From Oceanospirillum sp048265165 (GTDB lineage Bacteria; Pseudomonadota; Gammaproteobacteria; Pseudomonadales; Halomonadaceae), in contig NZ_JBLXCD010000002.1 of the NCBI RefSeq assembly GCF_048265165.1, forward strand, positions 310,001 through 374,000: a stretch of DNA of 64,000 bases. The letters are read 5' to 3'. Below are positions 24,049 through 33,830 of the stretch, piece by piece (position 1 is the stretch's first letter; each line of letters opens with the position of its first letter). The position numbers were made by a program, and so were the translations under genes. The notes under the pieces are model-generated. The model ran no database searches. It saw only the letters and a list, made by a program, of their open reading frames with translations, and was not told where the DNA came from.

Positions 24049-26967
24049 TTAAACCGCTTTTGCAGTACTCAAGCGGTCCACTAAATAGATAATAGACTGA
24101 TACGGAATACCGCTATGTTCACTTAAACCTATTTCACAGGTTCTGCTGTTGGAATAACCTTCATCGCAAGTCGCTACCGCATCCGACAGATCCTTCAAGG
24201 CTGAAGCGTTCAGCTCCGGCTGAGAAAAACCTTTATCACCGGCAAAGCCACAACAGGTGATATCCGGTGGTGTAATAACTTCATCAGCACACGCTTTCGC
24301 CAGTGCGAGAAATTTATCAGCCAGTCCCATTTTGGTGGTGCTGCAGGTAACGTGCAGCGCAATACGATCTTTCTTAACAGCTATTGTCAGGCGGGGCAGA
24401 ACAAAGTCATAAATAAATTCGACCTGTTCATGCAAGCGCAGACGGCTATCCAGTTTTTCTCGCATTTGCATCAGGCAGGGACTGGTGTCACAAAACACCG
24501 GATATCGCCCATTGTCGGTTGCGGACAGCAGAGCTTTATTCAACTGATCGGCTTTCACAGCAGCAGCATCAAACTGGCCTTTACTCTGAAATGGCATACC
24601 GCAGCACTGATCACCCAGACGATCAGGGAAGATTACCTCAAAGCCTGCTTTATTCAGTAGGCTTATGGTAACTTCCGGTGTGGATCTGTCCTCACCTTGA
24701 TGACGCGCAGCCCCCATAATCCGGGTCGCACAACTGGGCAGATAAACGACCCGGTTATCATCCGTAAGACCTTGCCTTCCCTCTGTTAAGGAAGCCTCAG
24801 TCACGTCCCCCTGCAGACGTTTTTCCGGTTGACGCATCGGCATACGCTTTAAGATATCATCAATCTTAGGCGAAGCCTTAGGCATGGACGGTGTCCACTG
24901 CTGCACACGATTTCCGGACACTTTACGTGCCATAGATGTGATGGTCGACATATTCTTACTGCCGACTAAAGCATGCATTCCATCTGTAACCTTTAGCATG
25001 GTACGGGAGGTGTTGGCAACCGTTTCAAAGTGACCCGCGATCCATTTAGCAGTTCCCGCGTAGCCTTTGTTACGTTCATGGCGAAGGCTTCGGGTCAGGT
25101 CTCCGGTGTTGATACTAACCGGGCAGTTCATCTCACAAAGCCCGCAAGCCGCGCAGGTATCAATACCTTGGTAGTCGTACTCACTAACCAGCTCTTTCAG
25201 ACGCTCAGCTTCCTGCTGACCACTCCCGCCCTGATCAGCAGTATCTTCAAGGCGATTAATTTCTCTCCAGATCACGATGCGCTGACGGGGTGTCAGACTG
25301 AGATTACGGGATGGGCAGGAGGACTCACAGAAACCACACTCGATACACTTATCAATCAGGGAGTCAGCCGGAGGCAGAGGCTTGAGATTTTCAAGGTGCA
25401 GATTCGGGTTGCGGGTGAGAATCACATCCGGATTCAGCAGATGGCCTGGGTCAAACAGTGCTTTGAGTTGCCACATGAGATCATAAGCATCTTTACCCCA
25501 TTCAAGCTCCACATAGGGCGCCATATTGCGGCCGGTGCCGTGTTCCGCTTTCAATGAGCCCTTATACTTCACCGCCACCAGATTCGCCACATCATCCATC
25601 AGTTGCTGATAGCGTGTGATCTCTTCCGGGTCGTCAAAACCCTGGGTAAAGACGAAGTGCAGATTACCTTCCAGCGCGTGACCGAACAGCAGCGCTTCAT
25701 CGTAGCCGTACTTGCGGAACACCTGCTGCAGCTCCTGTACGCCCTCTGCCAGCTGTTCAATAGGGAAAGCAACATCTTCGATAATCACCGTGGTGCCAGT
25801 CATACGTACGGCACCCACCGCAGGAAAGAGCCCCTTACGGATCTTCCAGTAGAGATCATAAGTGGCGCTGTCTTCGGTAAATTCGATAGGCGCGACGGTT
25901 TCAATATCGGTAATCGCCGCTGTCACTTGCGCCAGTTTCTGTTCCAGCTCGTCACGCTCACTACCCCGGACATCCACCAGAAGGGCCGCAGCGTCATCAC
26001 CCAGCGTTTTCAGAATCTCCGGCATGCCCGATTTGTCTTCCACAGCACGCAGGCCGGCACGGTCAATCAGCTCAACCGCAGCCACTGGAGTTGGCTTCAT
26101 TGCGGTTACTGCACGACAGGTGGATTCCATATCCGGAAAGAAGATCATCGCTGCGGCTTTCAGTGGATGCTCGATCACCGTGCGGTAGGTCACTTCGCTG
26201 ATAAAGCCTAAAGTACCTTCAGAGCCGATCATCAGGTGCTTCAGAATCTCAAAGGGATCGCTGTAATCCACCAGAGAGTTCAGGCTGTAGCCCGTGGTGT
26301 TCTTCAGTCGGTATTTATGGCGGATCAGGTCGGCCAGTTGCTGATTATCGCGGGTTTTTTCGCCCAATGTTTTCAACTCAGCCAACAGACCGGCATGACT
26401 CTGCTCAAAGGCTTTACAGCTACTTTCGTCGGCGGTATCTAATAAAGTGCCATCCGCCATAATCACCCGCATATGTTCAACTGTGTTATAGCTGTTCTGG
26501 GCGGTGCCACAACACATACCACTAGCATTATTGGCGGCAATACCACCGATCATGGCGGCATTAATAGAAGCCGGATCAGGGCCGATCTTACGTTGGTAAG
26601 GTGCCAGCAGCTGATTGGCTTTTCCGCCAATCACACCGGGCTGTAGAGAAACCGAATCACCCTGGTCATGAATACGATAACCGCGCCAGTTACTGCTCAG
26701 CTGAATCAGCACTGAGTCAGTCACCGCCTGACCAGACAGACTGGTTCCCGCAGCACGGAAGGTTACCGGTAGCTGGCGGGCAGCTGTCGCTTTCAATACC
26801 GCGATCACCTCCTGCTCACTATCAACCCGCACCACCAATTGGGGAATCAGCCGGTAAAAACTGGCATCGGTACCGTAAGCCAGTGTGCGTAACTCGTCAT
26901 GGATCAGACGCTCCTGACTGATAAATCCGCTCAGTTCGTTATACAGCTCTTGGTAGGCCTGCTTCAT
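24049..26967 (-). CDS. dld: FAD- and Fe-S-containing D-lactate dehydrogenase (Dld-II type)
   Basis: Membrane-associated flavoprotein that oxidises D-lactate (or a related 2-hydroxyacid) to pyruvate, passing electrons to quinone. It has 972 residues. The FAD-binding-4 domain spans ~40-270 (RAAGTSLSGQAVTDSVLIQL) and the FAD-oxidase C domain ~280-530. Two 4Fe-4S clusters are in CIECGFCESSCPSR and CAACGLCEMNCPVS. Two C-terminal CCG modules follow (DQCCGMPFQSKG, TCCGFAGDKGF). This glycolate-oxidase-like fusion is the Dld found beside LldEFG or LldD in Pseudomonas-type lactate operons. The ATG at 26967 has GGTGAG upstream; an ATG at 26985 is possible. It is the last gene of the lactate operon. Confidence 0.88.
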   Translation of the reverse strand: MKQAYQELYNELSGFISQERLIHDELRTLAYGTDASFYRLIPQLVVRVDSEQEVIAVLKATAARQLPVTFRAAGTSLSGQAVTDSVLIQLSSNWRGYRIHDQGDSVSLQPGVIGGKANQLLAPYQRKIGPDPASINAAMIGGIAANNASGMCCGTAQNSYNTVEHMRVIMADGTLLDTADESSCKAFEQSHAGLLAELKTLGEKTRDNQQLADLIRHKYRLKNTTGYSLNSLVDYSDPFEILKHLMIGSEGTLGFISEVTYRTVIEHPLKAAAMIFFPDMESTCRAVTAMKPTPVAAVELIDRAGLRAVEDKSGMPEILKTLGDDAAALLVDVRGSERDELEQKLAQVTAAITDIETVAPIEFTEDSATYDLYWKIRKGLFPAVGAVRMTGTTVIIEDVAFPIEQLAEGVQELQQVFRKYGYDEALLFGHALEGNLHFVFTQGFDDPEEITRYQQLMDDVANLVAVKYKGSLKAEHGTGRNMAPYVELEWGKDAYDLMWQLKALFDPGHLLNPDVILTRNPNLHLENLKPLPPADSLIDKCIECGFCESSCPSRNLSLTPRQRIVIWREINRLEDTADQGGSGQQEAERLKELVSEYDYQGIDTCAACGLCEMNCPVSINTGDLTRSLRHERNKGYAGTAKWIAGHFETVANTSRTMLKVTDGMHALVGSKNMSTITSMARKVSGNRVQQWTPSMPKASPKIDDILKRMPMRQPEKRLQGDVTEASLTEGRQGLTDDNRVVYLPSCATRIMGAARHQGEDRSTPEVTISLLNKAGFEVIFPDRLGDQCCGMPFQSKGQFDAAAVKADQLNKALLSATDNGRYPVFCDTSPCLMQMREKLDSRLRLHEQVEFIYDFVLPRLTIAVKKDRIALHVTCSTTKMGLADKFLALAKACADEVITPPDITCCGFAGDKGFSQPELNASALKDLSDAVATCDEGYSNSRTCEIGLSEHSGIPYQSIIYLVDRLSTAKAV

Positions 26968-27047
26968 TGTGGTCTCACCCTGCATCAATAATCATGGCCG
27001 CTGATGGCACGTTTCTAAGTTATTCTAATTTGGTCTTTCAGGTTTGG

Positions 27048-27704
27048 TTACTGGCGCACCAGTACGACCAGTTCTTTCGGGCCATGTACGCCATAGGCCA
27101 GTGTCTGCTCAATATCTGCGGTCTTGGATGGACCAGAGATCAGTAGTGCATTGGTTGGCATACCTTCCGATACCCAATCTTCTGACACGATCACCTCATG
27201 GAAGGTGTTTTTCAACTGGCTTGCATCGACCACGGCGAAATGAATCGGTGGCACCAGCGTCATCAGACGGGGCTGGTCATTATCCGGCCAAAGTACCAGA
27301 GTGCCGGTCTCGGCAATAGCACTACGTACATCGGTAATGGCAGCATCAACACCGGAGAAGAGTTCCGCTTTCCAGCCTTCAATAGGCTGATCATAGACTG
27401 GTAAATCAACAGCACCATCGGCCAGATAAGCACGCACCTCCCGGCCCACCGGGGATTTCTGAGGTGTAAGCAGATTTTTTATCTGCTTCTCGACTAACAA
27501 CTCTTTCAGTTTTTCCAGCCAGTTATCTTTACTGACCCGATACACTTCCGCGTGCACCGATTCGATCTTCTGCTGAAAAAGGTCCAGCTTTTCACTGTCA
27601 CTCCACTGCTTCTCCGTTACTGCGGAAAAGTCACTGACAGGAGCGGTCAAAGCACCATCACGGCGATGACGCAGACGATTTAAAATAGCATCACGGGCGC
27701 TCAT
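27048..27704 (-). CDS. lldG: Lactate utilisation protein C (LutC/LldG)
   Basis: Third subunit of the LldEFG/LutABC iron-sulfur L-lactate oxidising complex. It has 218 residues with the LUD domain. Family segments are AIAETGTLVLWPDNDQPRLMTLVPP and a C-terminal ISGPSKTADIEQTLAYGVHGPKELVV block, as two separate motifs. The ATG overlaps the stop of lldF (ATGA), so the genes are coupled. A longer in-frame start upstream would lie inside lldF and is rejected. Confidence 0.92.
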   Translation of the reverse strand: MSARDAILNRLRHRRDGALTAPVSDFSAVTEKQWSDSEKLDLFQQKIESVHAEVYRVSKDNWLEKLKELLVEKQIKNLLTPQKSPVGREVRAYLADGAVDLPVYDQPIEGWKAELFSGVDAAITDVRSAIAETGTLVLWPDNDQPRLMTLVPPIHFAVVDASQLKNTFHEVIVSEDWVSEGMPTNALLISGPSKTADIEQTLAYGVHGPKELVVLVRQ

Positions 27705-29203
27705 CACAGATCTCCTGCGCGTTCTTGTTTCTTGTTGTCCGAAGCCTGTTCCTGCTGACGGACCTTCATCCGCTGATGCAGTGTCGTTTTCGCCAGCTTT
27801 GGCATGGTACGACAGCTCATCCAATCGCCCATGCCTTTACTTAACAGGGCGTCCGGCAGCAAACCCCACAGAACCGTGGCAATACCTGTTCCAGAGCGGT
27901 ACAAGCCGCCATGCTTATGCATTTTTGCCCAGCCTTTCCAGATCAGCGGCTCCATTCCTTTGCGCTTGGTACCGCGCCCTTTTACAACGGAATTGTCGTG
28001 ACGGTGATCCCCCGCTACGGATTCTTCACGTAGACGCACCAGCAACTTAGGAATCGGAATTTTCACCGGACAGACTTCACCGCAGGCACCGCATAATGAG
28101 GAGGCACTAGGCAGGTCTTTGGCATCATCCATACCCACTAGATGTGGCATCAGAATAGAACCAATCGGCCCCGGATAGGTGTGACCGTATGCATGGCCGC
28201 CAATGCGGGTGTACACCGGACAATGGTTCATACAGGCACCACAACGAATACAGCGCAACGTATCTAACAGCTCATCATCCTGGTAGATATTGGAGCGGCC
28301 GCCATCCACCAGTACCAGATGCACCTCTTCCGGGCCATCGAGTTCGCCCTCTTTACGCGGGCTGGAGATCATATTGAAATAAGTCGTAATATGCTGACCG
28401 GTGGCGGAGCGGGTCAGAAGTGACAGCAGAGGCGCAACGTCCTCCAGATTTTCCACCACCTTTTCGATACCGGTTACGGCGATATGAACCGGCGGAACCG
28501 TGGTGGTCAGACGGCCATTCCCTTCGTTTTCCACCAGGCACAGGGTGCCGGTTTCCGCTACGGCAAAGTTAACACCGGAAACACCCACATCGGCTTTTTC
28601 AAAGCGCTCCCGCAACTGCTGCCGGGCTTCTGCGGTAAGGTACTCCACATCACGGGATTTTTGGGTGCCGGTTTTTTCGTGCATCAGATCAGAGATCTGG
28701 TCCGTATTCTTGTGAATCGCCGGCATAATGATATGGGACGGTGTTTCTTCCGCCAGCTGGACGATATACTCACCCAGATCGGATTCCAGCGCTTCGATGC
28801 CGTGTTTTTCAAGATAGTGGTTCAGCTCCATCTCTTCGCTGACCATGGACTTACCCTTGATAACGCTTTTGGCATTTTTTTCGTTGCAAATATCGAGAAT
28901 AATTTTGCAGGCTTCGTCGCCGTTTTCAGCCCAATGTACCTTGATGCCTTGAGCGATCAGGTTCGCTTCCAGCTTTTCCAGCAGCTCCGGCAATTTGGAT
29001 AAAGCGCGCAGACGGATAGCGGCGGCCAGTTCACGGGTGCGCTCCAGCTCATCCGTGGACGGAAATGCCTGCTGGCGTTTCTCCATCAGACCATCCATCG
29101 CCTTACGAAAGTTGGCCCGAATCTGCGGATTGGTAATGGCGTCATGCACTCTGGGGTGGAACTCCCCGACACCATTTTGCTGAGCTGATGCATCATGACC
29201 CAT
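27704..29203 (-). CDS. lldF: Lactate utilisation iron-sulfur protein B (LutB/LldF)
   Basis: Iron-sulfur subunit of the L-lactate oxidising complex. It has 499 residues. The N-terminal LUD domain contains SMVSEEMELNHYLEKHGIE and VAETGTLCLVENEGNGR. The C-terminal ferredoxin-like part has two Cys clusters, CIRCGACMNHCPVY and CGACGEVCPVKIPIP. The ATG at 29203 has GGAGG 8 bases upstream and overlaps the end of lldE by 11 bases. Together with LldE and LldG it converts L-lactate to pyruvate. Confidence 0.95.
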   Translation of the reverse strand: MGHDASAQQNGVGEFHPRVHDAITNPQIRANFRKAMDGLMEKRQQAFPSTDELERTRELAAAIRLRALSKLPELLEKLEANLIAQGIKVHWAENGDEACKIILDICNEKNAKSVIKGKSMVSEEMELNHYLEKHGIEALESDLGEYIVQLAEETPSHIIMPAIHKNTDQISDLMHEKTGTQKSRDVEYLTAEARQQLRERFEKADVGVSGVNFAVAETGTLCLVENEGNGRLTTTVPPVHIAVTGIEKVVENLEDVAPLLSLLTRSATGQHITTYFNMISSPRKEGELDGPEEVHLVLVDGGRSNIYQDDELLDTLRCIRCGACMNHCPVYTRIGGHAYGHTYPGPIGSILMPHLVGMDDAKDLPSASSLCGACGEVCPVKIPIPKLLVRLREESVAGDHRHDNSVVKGRGTKRKGMEPLIWKGWAKMHKHGGLYRSGTGIATVLWGLLPDALLSKGMGDWMSCRTMPKLAKTTLHQRMKVRQQEQASDNKKQERAGDL

Positions 29204-29969
29204 GACAGCGCCTCCAAAGAAAACTGGCGATATGCTCACCTTTAAAATTGCTATCCTGCCCTTGGTTTTCCATCTGCTCTGCCGCACCGGTAATATTCAT
29301 CATACAGCCACAGTCACTGGTGATCATGGCGTCAGCACCGGTGGCAGCAATCGCTGCGACTTTATCGGTCACCATCGCTTCGGATATTTCAGGGTGTCGC
29401 ACCGAGAAGGCACCGCCAAAGCCACAGCACTCTTTCATCCGTTCCTGTTCAACCACTTCAACATTGGCCATTTTTCCCAACAGTGACGGGCCGACATCGC
29501 CCAGGCCCATCTCACGGCGGGCACTGCAGGAAGTATGCATGGCAACCCTGATCGGCTCACCTTTATCTTCAATCTGCATATGACAGACATGCAGTAAAAA
29601 TTCCGTCAGCTCGTAAATACGGCCCGAAATCTCTTGCGCCAATGCCTCTTCAGGATAACCAGCAAACAGTTCAGGATAATGCTCTCGCATCATGCCGGCA
29701 CAGGAGCCGGACGGCAGTACGATCAGGTAGTCTTCAGGAAACAGCGCCAACTGAGCCGCCGCTACTTCACGGGCCTGATCGTGATAACCCGAGGTATAAG
29801 CAGGCTGACCACAACAGGTCTGATCCTGAGGAAAAATAACCTCGATGCCTTCACGCTCTAACAGCTGGATACCGGCCATGCCGGCATCAGGATAGAAAAG
29901 ATCCACCAGACAAGTACCAAAGAAGTAAACCTTCTTAGGCTTTGGGGGATAAAGCTTAATACTGCTCAT
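29193..29969 (-). CDS. lldE: Lactate utilisation protein A (LutA/LldE)
   Basis: CCG-domain subunit of the L-lactate oxidising complex. It has 258 residues. Two Cys-rich CCG modules are seen: TCCGQPAYTSGYHDQA with FFGTCLVDLFYP ahead of it, and ECCGFGGAFSVRHPE with HTSCSARREMG ahead of it. The ATG at 29969 (MSSIKLYPPKPKKVY) fits the family start; an upstream in-frame start would add 33 unrelated residues. It is separated from the transporter genes upstream by a hairpin (30165-30190) but lies in the same direction. Confidence 0.93.
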   Translation of the reverse strand: MSSIKLYPPKPKKVYFFGTCLVDLFYPDAGMAGIQLLEREGIEVIFPQDQTCCGQPAYTSGYHDQAREVAAAQLALFPEDYLIVLPSGSCAGMMREHYPELFAGYPEEALAQEISGRIYELTEFLLHVCHMQIEDKGEPIRVAMHTSCSARREMGLGDVGPSLLGKMANVEVVEQERMKECCGFGGAFSVRHPEISEAMVTDKVAAIAATGADAMITSDCGCMMNITGAAEQMENQGQDSNFKGEHIASFLWRRCHGS

Positions 29970-30164
29970 CGCTAAATCACTCGTATTATTCAGCTCTGCC
30001 GGAGCAGTGCTATTTATGTCGTAGCATCCTGGTAAGTCAGGCCGTTGTGGCATTCGGGATGCCGGCACTGTGTCCTTGAGGTTATATTTCTGTCAGGTTT
30101 ATCACTGATCAGGGCGGCAAGCACTGAGCCTACAAAAGATAAAGAGATGCTTAATACATCCGGC

Positions 30165-30190
30165 AGCCTGCTCTCAGGCGAGAGCAGGCT
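30165..30190 (-). terminator. Strong intergenic hairpin between dctM and lldE
   Basis: AGCCTGCTCTC and GAGAGCAGGCT form a perfect 11-bp stem with a four-base loop, 17 bases after the dctM stop. On the minus strand no T run follows, so it is more likely a partial terminator or an RNA-stabilising or processing structure dividing transporter and enzyme mRNA than a full stop. Confidence 0.6.
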
Positions 30191-30206
30191 TTAATCACTC
30201 TGCAGC

Positions 30207-31592
30207 TTAACCATATGCCATAGCTGGAAGCCACAACACCAATTCAGGCCAGGCAACGATAATTGCCAGTGCCAGTAGCTGAATCATGATAAAAGGCACA
30301 ACGCCTTTGTAGATATCAGACAGTTTTACATCCGGAGGGCAAACACCTTTCAGGTAGAAGATAGAGAAGCCCACGGGAGGTGTCAGGAAGGACGTCTGCA
30401 AGGCCATCGCCACTAACATCACAAACCAAACCAGCTCAGGATTATCCACAACGCCGTAACCATCAATATCCAAGCCCAGAGCAGAGATCACAGGAGCGAG
30501 CAAAGGTAGCGCAATCAGAGTGATCTCGATCCAGTCCAGAAAGAACCCCAGCAGGAAGATGATCGCCAGTACACAGGCAATAATGCCGTAAGTACCAAAT
30601 GGCAGACTCGTCAGCCAATGCTCGATCAGCTCATCACCACCCAGTTCTCGCAGCACCAGAGCAAAACAGGTCGCACCCAGGAATACCGCAAAGATATAAG
30701 CCGTGGTGTTGTACGATCCCTGCGCCACTTCTTTAAAGACTTTAAGATTCAGCTTTTTGTTGTGCCATGCCAGTAGGGTCGCACCCAGCGCACCAACACC
30801 GGAAGCCTCTGTTGCCGTGGCAATACCGGCAAAGATCGAACCCAGAACCGCCACAATAAGCGCTACCGGAGGCAGGATGCTTTTGAACACCGCCAGAATC
30901 ATCTTCATCTCAACCGGCTTAGCATCCGCAGGCAAAGGTGCTGCCGAAGGCTTAAAAATACCGACGGACAGAATAAAAATGACATACATAAAGCCCAGCA
31001 TCAGACCTGGAATAACCGCGCCCATGAAGAGATCACCCACGGACAGCGCCAGCTGATCCGCCATAATCACCAGCATGATGGATGGTGGAATCAGAATGCC
31101 CAGTGTACCGGCAGAAGCGATGGTGCCCAGTGCCAACGGTTTGGAGTATTTCTGCTCCAGCATCGCAGGCAGCGACATCAGTCCCAGCAGCACAACAGAC
31201 GCGCCAACAATACCGGTGGAGGCCGCCAGAATAATACCGATCAGGGTCACAGTAATCGCTAAGCCACCACGGACACGGCCAAACAACTGCTGAATCGAAT
31301 TCATCAGCTTTTCTGCCACACCGGAACGGTCCAGCATGATACCCATAAAGATAAACATGGGCAGGGCCACCATGACCCAGTTATCCATGATTTTATATAT
31401 TCGGTTCACCACCAAACTCAGGGTGAGCATATCCAGCCCTGTAAAGGTGTCCAGATAGATATCTGACAGGTAACCAATAAAGGCAAACGCTACACCAACG
31501 CCACCCAGAACAAATGCCACCGGAAAACCGGTGAACAGCAACGCGATGAAGCTAAGGAACATCGCGATGACAAGAATCTCATTTACTTCCAT
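30207..31592 (-). CDS. dctM: TRAP transporter large permease (DctM family)
   Basis: Twelve-helix, sodium-coupled permease subunit of a tripartite ATP-independent periplasmic transporter. It has 461 residues. DctM landmarks are ALPMFIFMGIMLDRSGVAE, LIPPSIMLVIMADQLALSVGDLFMGA, and the C-terminal LTPPVGFSIFYLKGVCP. AGGGG lies 8 bases before the ATG. It follows dctQ after 12 bases. Position beside LldEFG, Dld and LldR suggests lactate or another 2-hydroxymonocarboxylate as substrate. Confidence 0.95.
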   Translation of the reverse strand: MEVNEILVIAMFLSFIALLFTGFPVAFVLGGVGVAFAFIGYLSDIYLDTFTGLDMLTLSLVVNRIYKIMDNWVMVALPMFIFMGIMLDRSGVAEKLMNSIQQLFGRVRGGLAITVTLIGIILAASTGIVGASVVLLGLMSLPAMLEQKYSKPLALGTIASAGTLGILIPPSIMLVIMADQLALSVGDLFMGAVIPGLMLGFMYVIFILSVGIFKPSAAPLPADAKPVEMKMILAVFKSILPPVALIVAVLGSIFAGIATATEASGVGALGATLLAWHNKKLNLKVFKEVAQGSYNTTAYIFAVFLGATCFALVLRELGGDELIEHWLTSLPFGTYGIIACVLAIIFLLGFFLDWIEITLIALPLLAPVISALGLDIDGYGVVDNPELVWFVMLVAMALQTSFLTPPVGFSIFYLKGVCPPDVKLSDIYKGVVPFIMIQLLALAIIVAWPELVLWLPAMAYG

Positions 31593-31604
31593 CTGACGAA
31601 CCCC

Positions 31605-32135
31605 TTATTCACCTTTTATCAGACCAACCACATCACGCATCAGGCGTGACAGACCAGCCAGAAACAACAAACCAAAACTCAGCGGAATCACAGACTTAAT
31701 AATCCAGCGATAGGGTAAACCCGTTGGAGATGCTGAGCTTTCATTGATTCGCCAGGAGTCATAAACAAACGGCAGGCTGGAGTCGAACACCACATAGATA
31801 AAGGGAAACATCAGAAACAGAATGCCAAAAATTTCCCATAGATGTTGAGCTCGACGACTTAGCCGCGCGTGGAAAAGATCAACCCGAATATGAGAATTGG
31901 TCACTTGAGCATAGGAGATACCAAACATCACACCAACGGCATAGAGATGCCACTGCAGCTCCTCCAGCACAACAAGACCATGATTAAAGCCATAACGCAG
32001 AACAACCTGCACAATAATGACCGCCATAAGCACGACATAAGCCCAAGCGAAAACTTTGCCCGCTGACAGGACTATTTTGTCCAAAAAATCAGCCAGAGGC
32101 ACATTCACCTTGGGAGAGGACGTTGTGTGAGACAC
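31605..32135 (-). CDS. dctQ: TRAP transporter small permease (DctQ family)
   Basis: Four-helix small membrane subunit that works with DctM. It has 176 residues, with helices near 25-45, 65-85, 105-125 and 145-165. The family feature VLEELQWHLYAVGVMFGISYA is split by the helix turn, with HIRVDLFHARLS following. The second of two nearby GTG codons (32135) is chosen because AGGAG is 7 bases before it and only 1 base before the first. Confidence 0.93.
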   Translation of the reverse strand: MSHTTSSPKVNVPLADFLDKIVLSAGKVFAWAYVVLMAVIIVQVVLRYGFNHGLVVLEELQWHLYAVGVMFGISYAQVTNSHIRVDLFHARLSRRAQHLWEIFGILFLMFPFIYVVFDSSLPFVYDSWRINESSASPTGLPYRWIIKSVIPLSFGLLFLAGLSRLMRDVVGLIKGE

Positions 32136-32284
32136 AGCCACGCTCCTGAAAACATCTTTGGGGGATTGATGGCACTAATAATAAGGCCGGATTTGATTAA
32201 CCTCTTGCCGGTAAAACCGACAGGCAAGGCGCTTTTATTCAATCACAGGACAGATTACTAAGCACTTCCCCCTTATTGGGTTAA

Positions 32285-32310
32285 GGCACCAGAGGTGAAC
32301 CTCTGGTGCC
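32285..32310 (-). terminator. Perfect hairpin between dctP and dctQ
   Basis: GGCACCAGAGGT and ACCTCTGGTGCC form a perfect stem of up to 12 bp, 49 bases after the dctP stop. Such hairpins behind binding-protein genes usually stabilise the upstream mRNA and reduce read-through, giving excess binding protein. No T run follows on the minus strand. Confidence 0.65.
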
Positions 32311-32358
32311 TCGGTACTTCAGGCATCAGCATAATGGTGCCGAGCCTGACTCATTAGG

Positions 32359-33432
32359 TTACTTCTGGCGCGGCAGGTAACCGTTACTACCCCATAGTTT
32401 GTAGTCTTCACGGAAACCGTTCAGGTCATCCCACACCTTTTTGAAAAAGGCGTCATCGGCTGCTTCTTCCTTGGCAACATCAACCCATGCTGTCCGGAAA
32501 GCTTCCAGCATAGTGTCGTTCCATTTCATAATTTTCACGTTGTTCTTCTCAACGTTCTCTTTCATTACAGCAAACTGCTTCGCCTCACCTTCTGCAAAGG
32601 AGTCAGCCATGGATGCCTTACACACCTGATTCATCACAGCCTGCTGAGACTCTGACATCTGATTCCAAGTGTCCTTATTCAGCAACAGCTCAAATATCGT
32701 TGACTGCTGATGCCAGCCAGGGAAGTAGTTATATTTGGCAATTTTGTGGAAGCCTACGCGAGTATCAACAGCGGGCATGGAAAACTCAGTGGCATCAATT
32801 GCACCTTTTTCCAGCGCCGGGAAAATTTCTGAACCTGGCAGCAGAGACGTAGAAACACCCAGTTTTTCCATCACTTTGGCACCCAGGCCAAAGAAGCGCA
32901 TACGCAGACCCTGTAAATCTTCCGGTTTTTCAATCGGCTTCGCAAACCAGCCAGATGTTTCCGGTGGGTTAATCGCACAAGGCAGGACTTTTACGTTATA
33001 GCCCGCCTGGTCATACATCTCCTGATACAGTTTCAAGCCGTTACCGTAGTACATCCACGCCATGTACTCACCAGCATCAGGACCGAAAGGAACCGCTGAA
33101 AATATTGGAGAAGCAGGAATCTTACCCGCCCAGTAACCAGCCGTTGTATAGCCTGCATTAATTTTACCGCGGGAAACCGCATCCAGAATTTCAAACGGAG
33201 CCACCAGTTTGCCCGGCTCATAAACTTTCATACGAATACTGTTATTGGAAACCAGCTTCACTTGCTCAGCCACTTTAGGAATAGGTGAGCCAAGGCCCGG
33301 CAGACTGGTTGCAAATGCCACCGGCACTTTCAAAAGAATTTTTTTATCGGCAGCTTGAGCTTCCAGCGCAATACCGGCCAGAGCAACGGACACGGAAGCA
33401 GCCGTCAGGGTGGCTTTCATTATTTTTTTCAT
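32359..33432 (-). CDS. dctP: TRAP transporter substrate-binding protein (DctP family)
   Basis: Periplasmic solute-binding protein that delivers substrate to DctQM. It has 357 residues with a signal peptide (MKKIMKATLTAASVSVALAG, cleavage after AQA near residue 28). The conserved Arg that binds the carboxylate of TRAP ligands lies in DLQGLRMRFFGLGAKVMEKLG-like sequence (about 170-190). A second conserved region is EKGAIDATEFSMPAVD. The likely ligand is lactate or another 2-hydroxyacid, inferred only from the lldEFG-dld genes downstream. First gene of the operon. Confidence 0.93.
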   Translation of the reverse strand: MKKIMKATLTAASVSVALAGIALEAQAADKKILLKVPVAFATSLPGLGSPIPKVAEQVKLVSNNSIRMKVYEPGKLVAPFEILDAVSRGKINAGYTTAGYWAGKIPASPIFSAVPFGPDAGEYMAWMYYGNGLKLYQEMYDQAGYNVKVLPCAINPPETSGWFAKPIEKPEDLQGLRMRFFGLGAKVMEKLGVSTSLLPGSEIFPALEKGAIDATEFSMPAVDTRVGFHKIAKYNYFPGWHQQSTIFELLLNKDTWNQMSESQQAVMNQVCKASMADSFAEGEAKQFAVMKENVEKNNVKIMKWNDTMLEAFRTAWVDVAKEEAADDAFFKKVWDDLNGFREDYKLWGSNGYLPRQK

Positions 33433-33564
33433 GATCGATTCCCGAGCATTTGGATTTGTTTATTGTTATCAGTCACCGGAATACTCTGCCCTGCCCATAA
33501 CGGCAATCTGCAACTATTGCAGCCAACAGCATGTGCATGTTTCCGATGTATCCTCTACAGAATC

Positions 33565-33583
33565 AAATTGGTCAAACCAATTT
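33565..33583. promoter_or_regulatory. LldR/PdhR-type operator, dctP side
   Basis: AAATTGGTCAAACCAATTT is a perfect 8+3+8 palindrome matching the PdhR/LldR consensus AATTGGT-N3-ACCAATT. On the minus strand it includes TTGACC, a near-consensus -35 box; 17 bases further on is a weak GATACA. Repression of the transporter-dehydrogenase operon by LldR in the absence of lactate is the natural reading. Confidence 0.8.
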
Positions 33584-33830
33584 ACAAGACTCTGACAGCA
33601 AAGATAGTGACCTTCTCTGCCTTTTGTCAAATCTCGTTGCACCACAATACAACTCATATCGCCTGTTTTGCTCTGTAATGGTGCCAAAAGAAAGAAAGAA
33701 ACAAGAATATTCACCAGCATAGCTTTGAAATAGGCTTTATTAATACTTAATAACGACGGCATACAGAAATATTCTCTTTTTTGACAATCCCGATTAGTGA
33801 TGGGCTCTATAATCAGCACAAACACCGCAT

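Noticed and set aside
33508..33525. Sigma-54 promoter for dctP (minus strand TGGCTGCAATAGTTGCAG)
   Set aside because: The GG and GC elements are 13 rather than 12 bases apart, and the spacing of sigma-54 promoters is strict.
33514..33825. 103-codon open frame on the minus strand in the lactate control region
   Set aside because: It runs through both presumed promoter elements, has no ribosome site and an unlikely protein composition.
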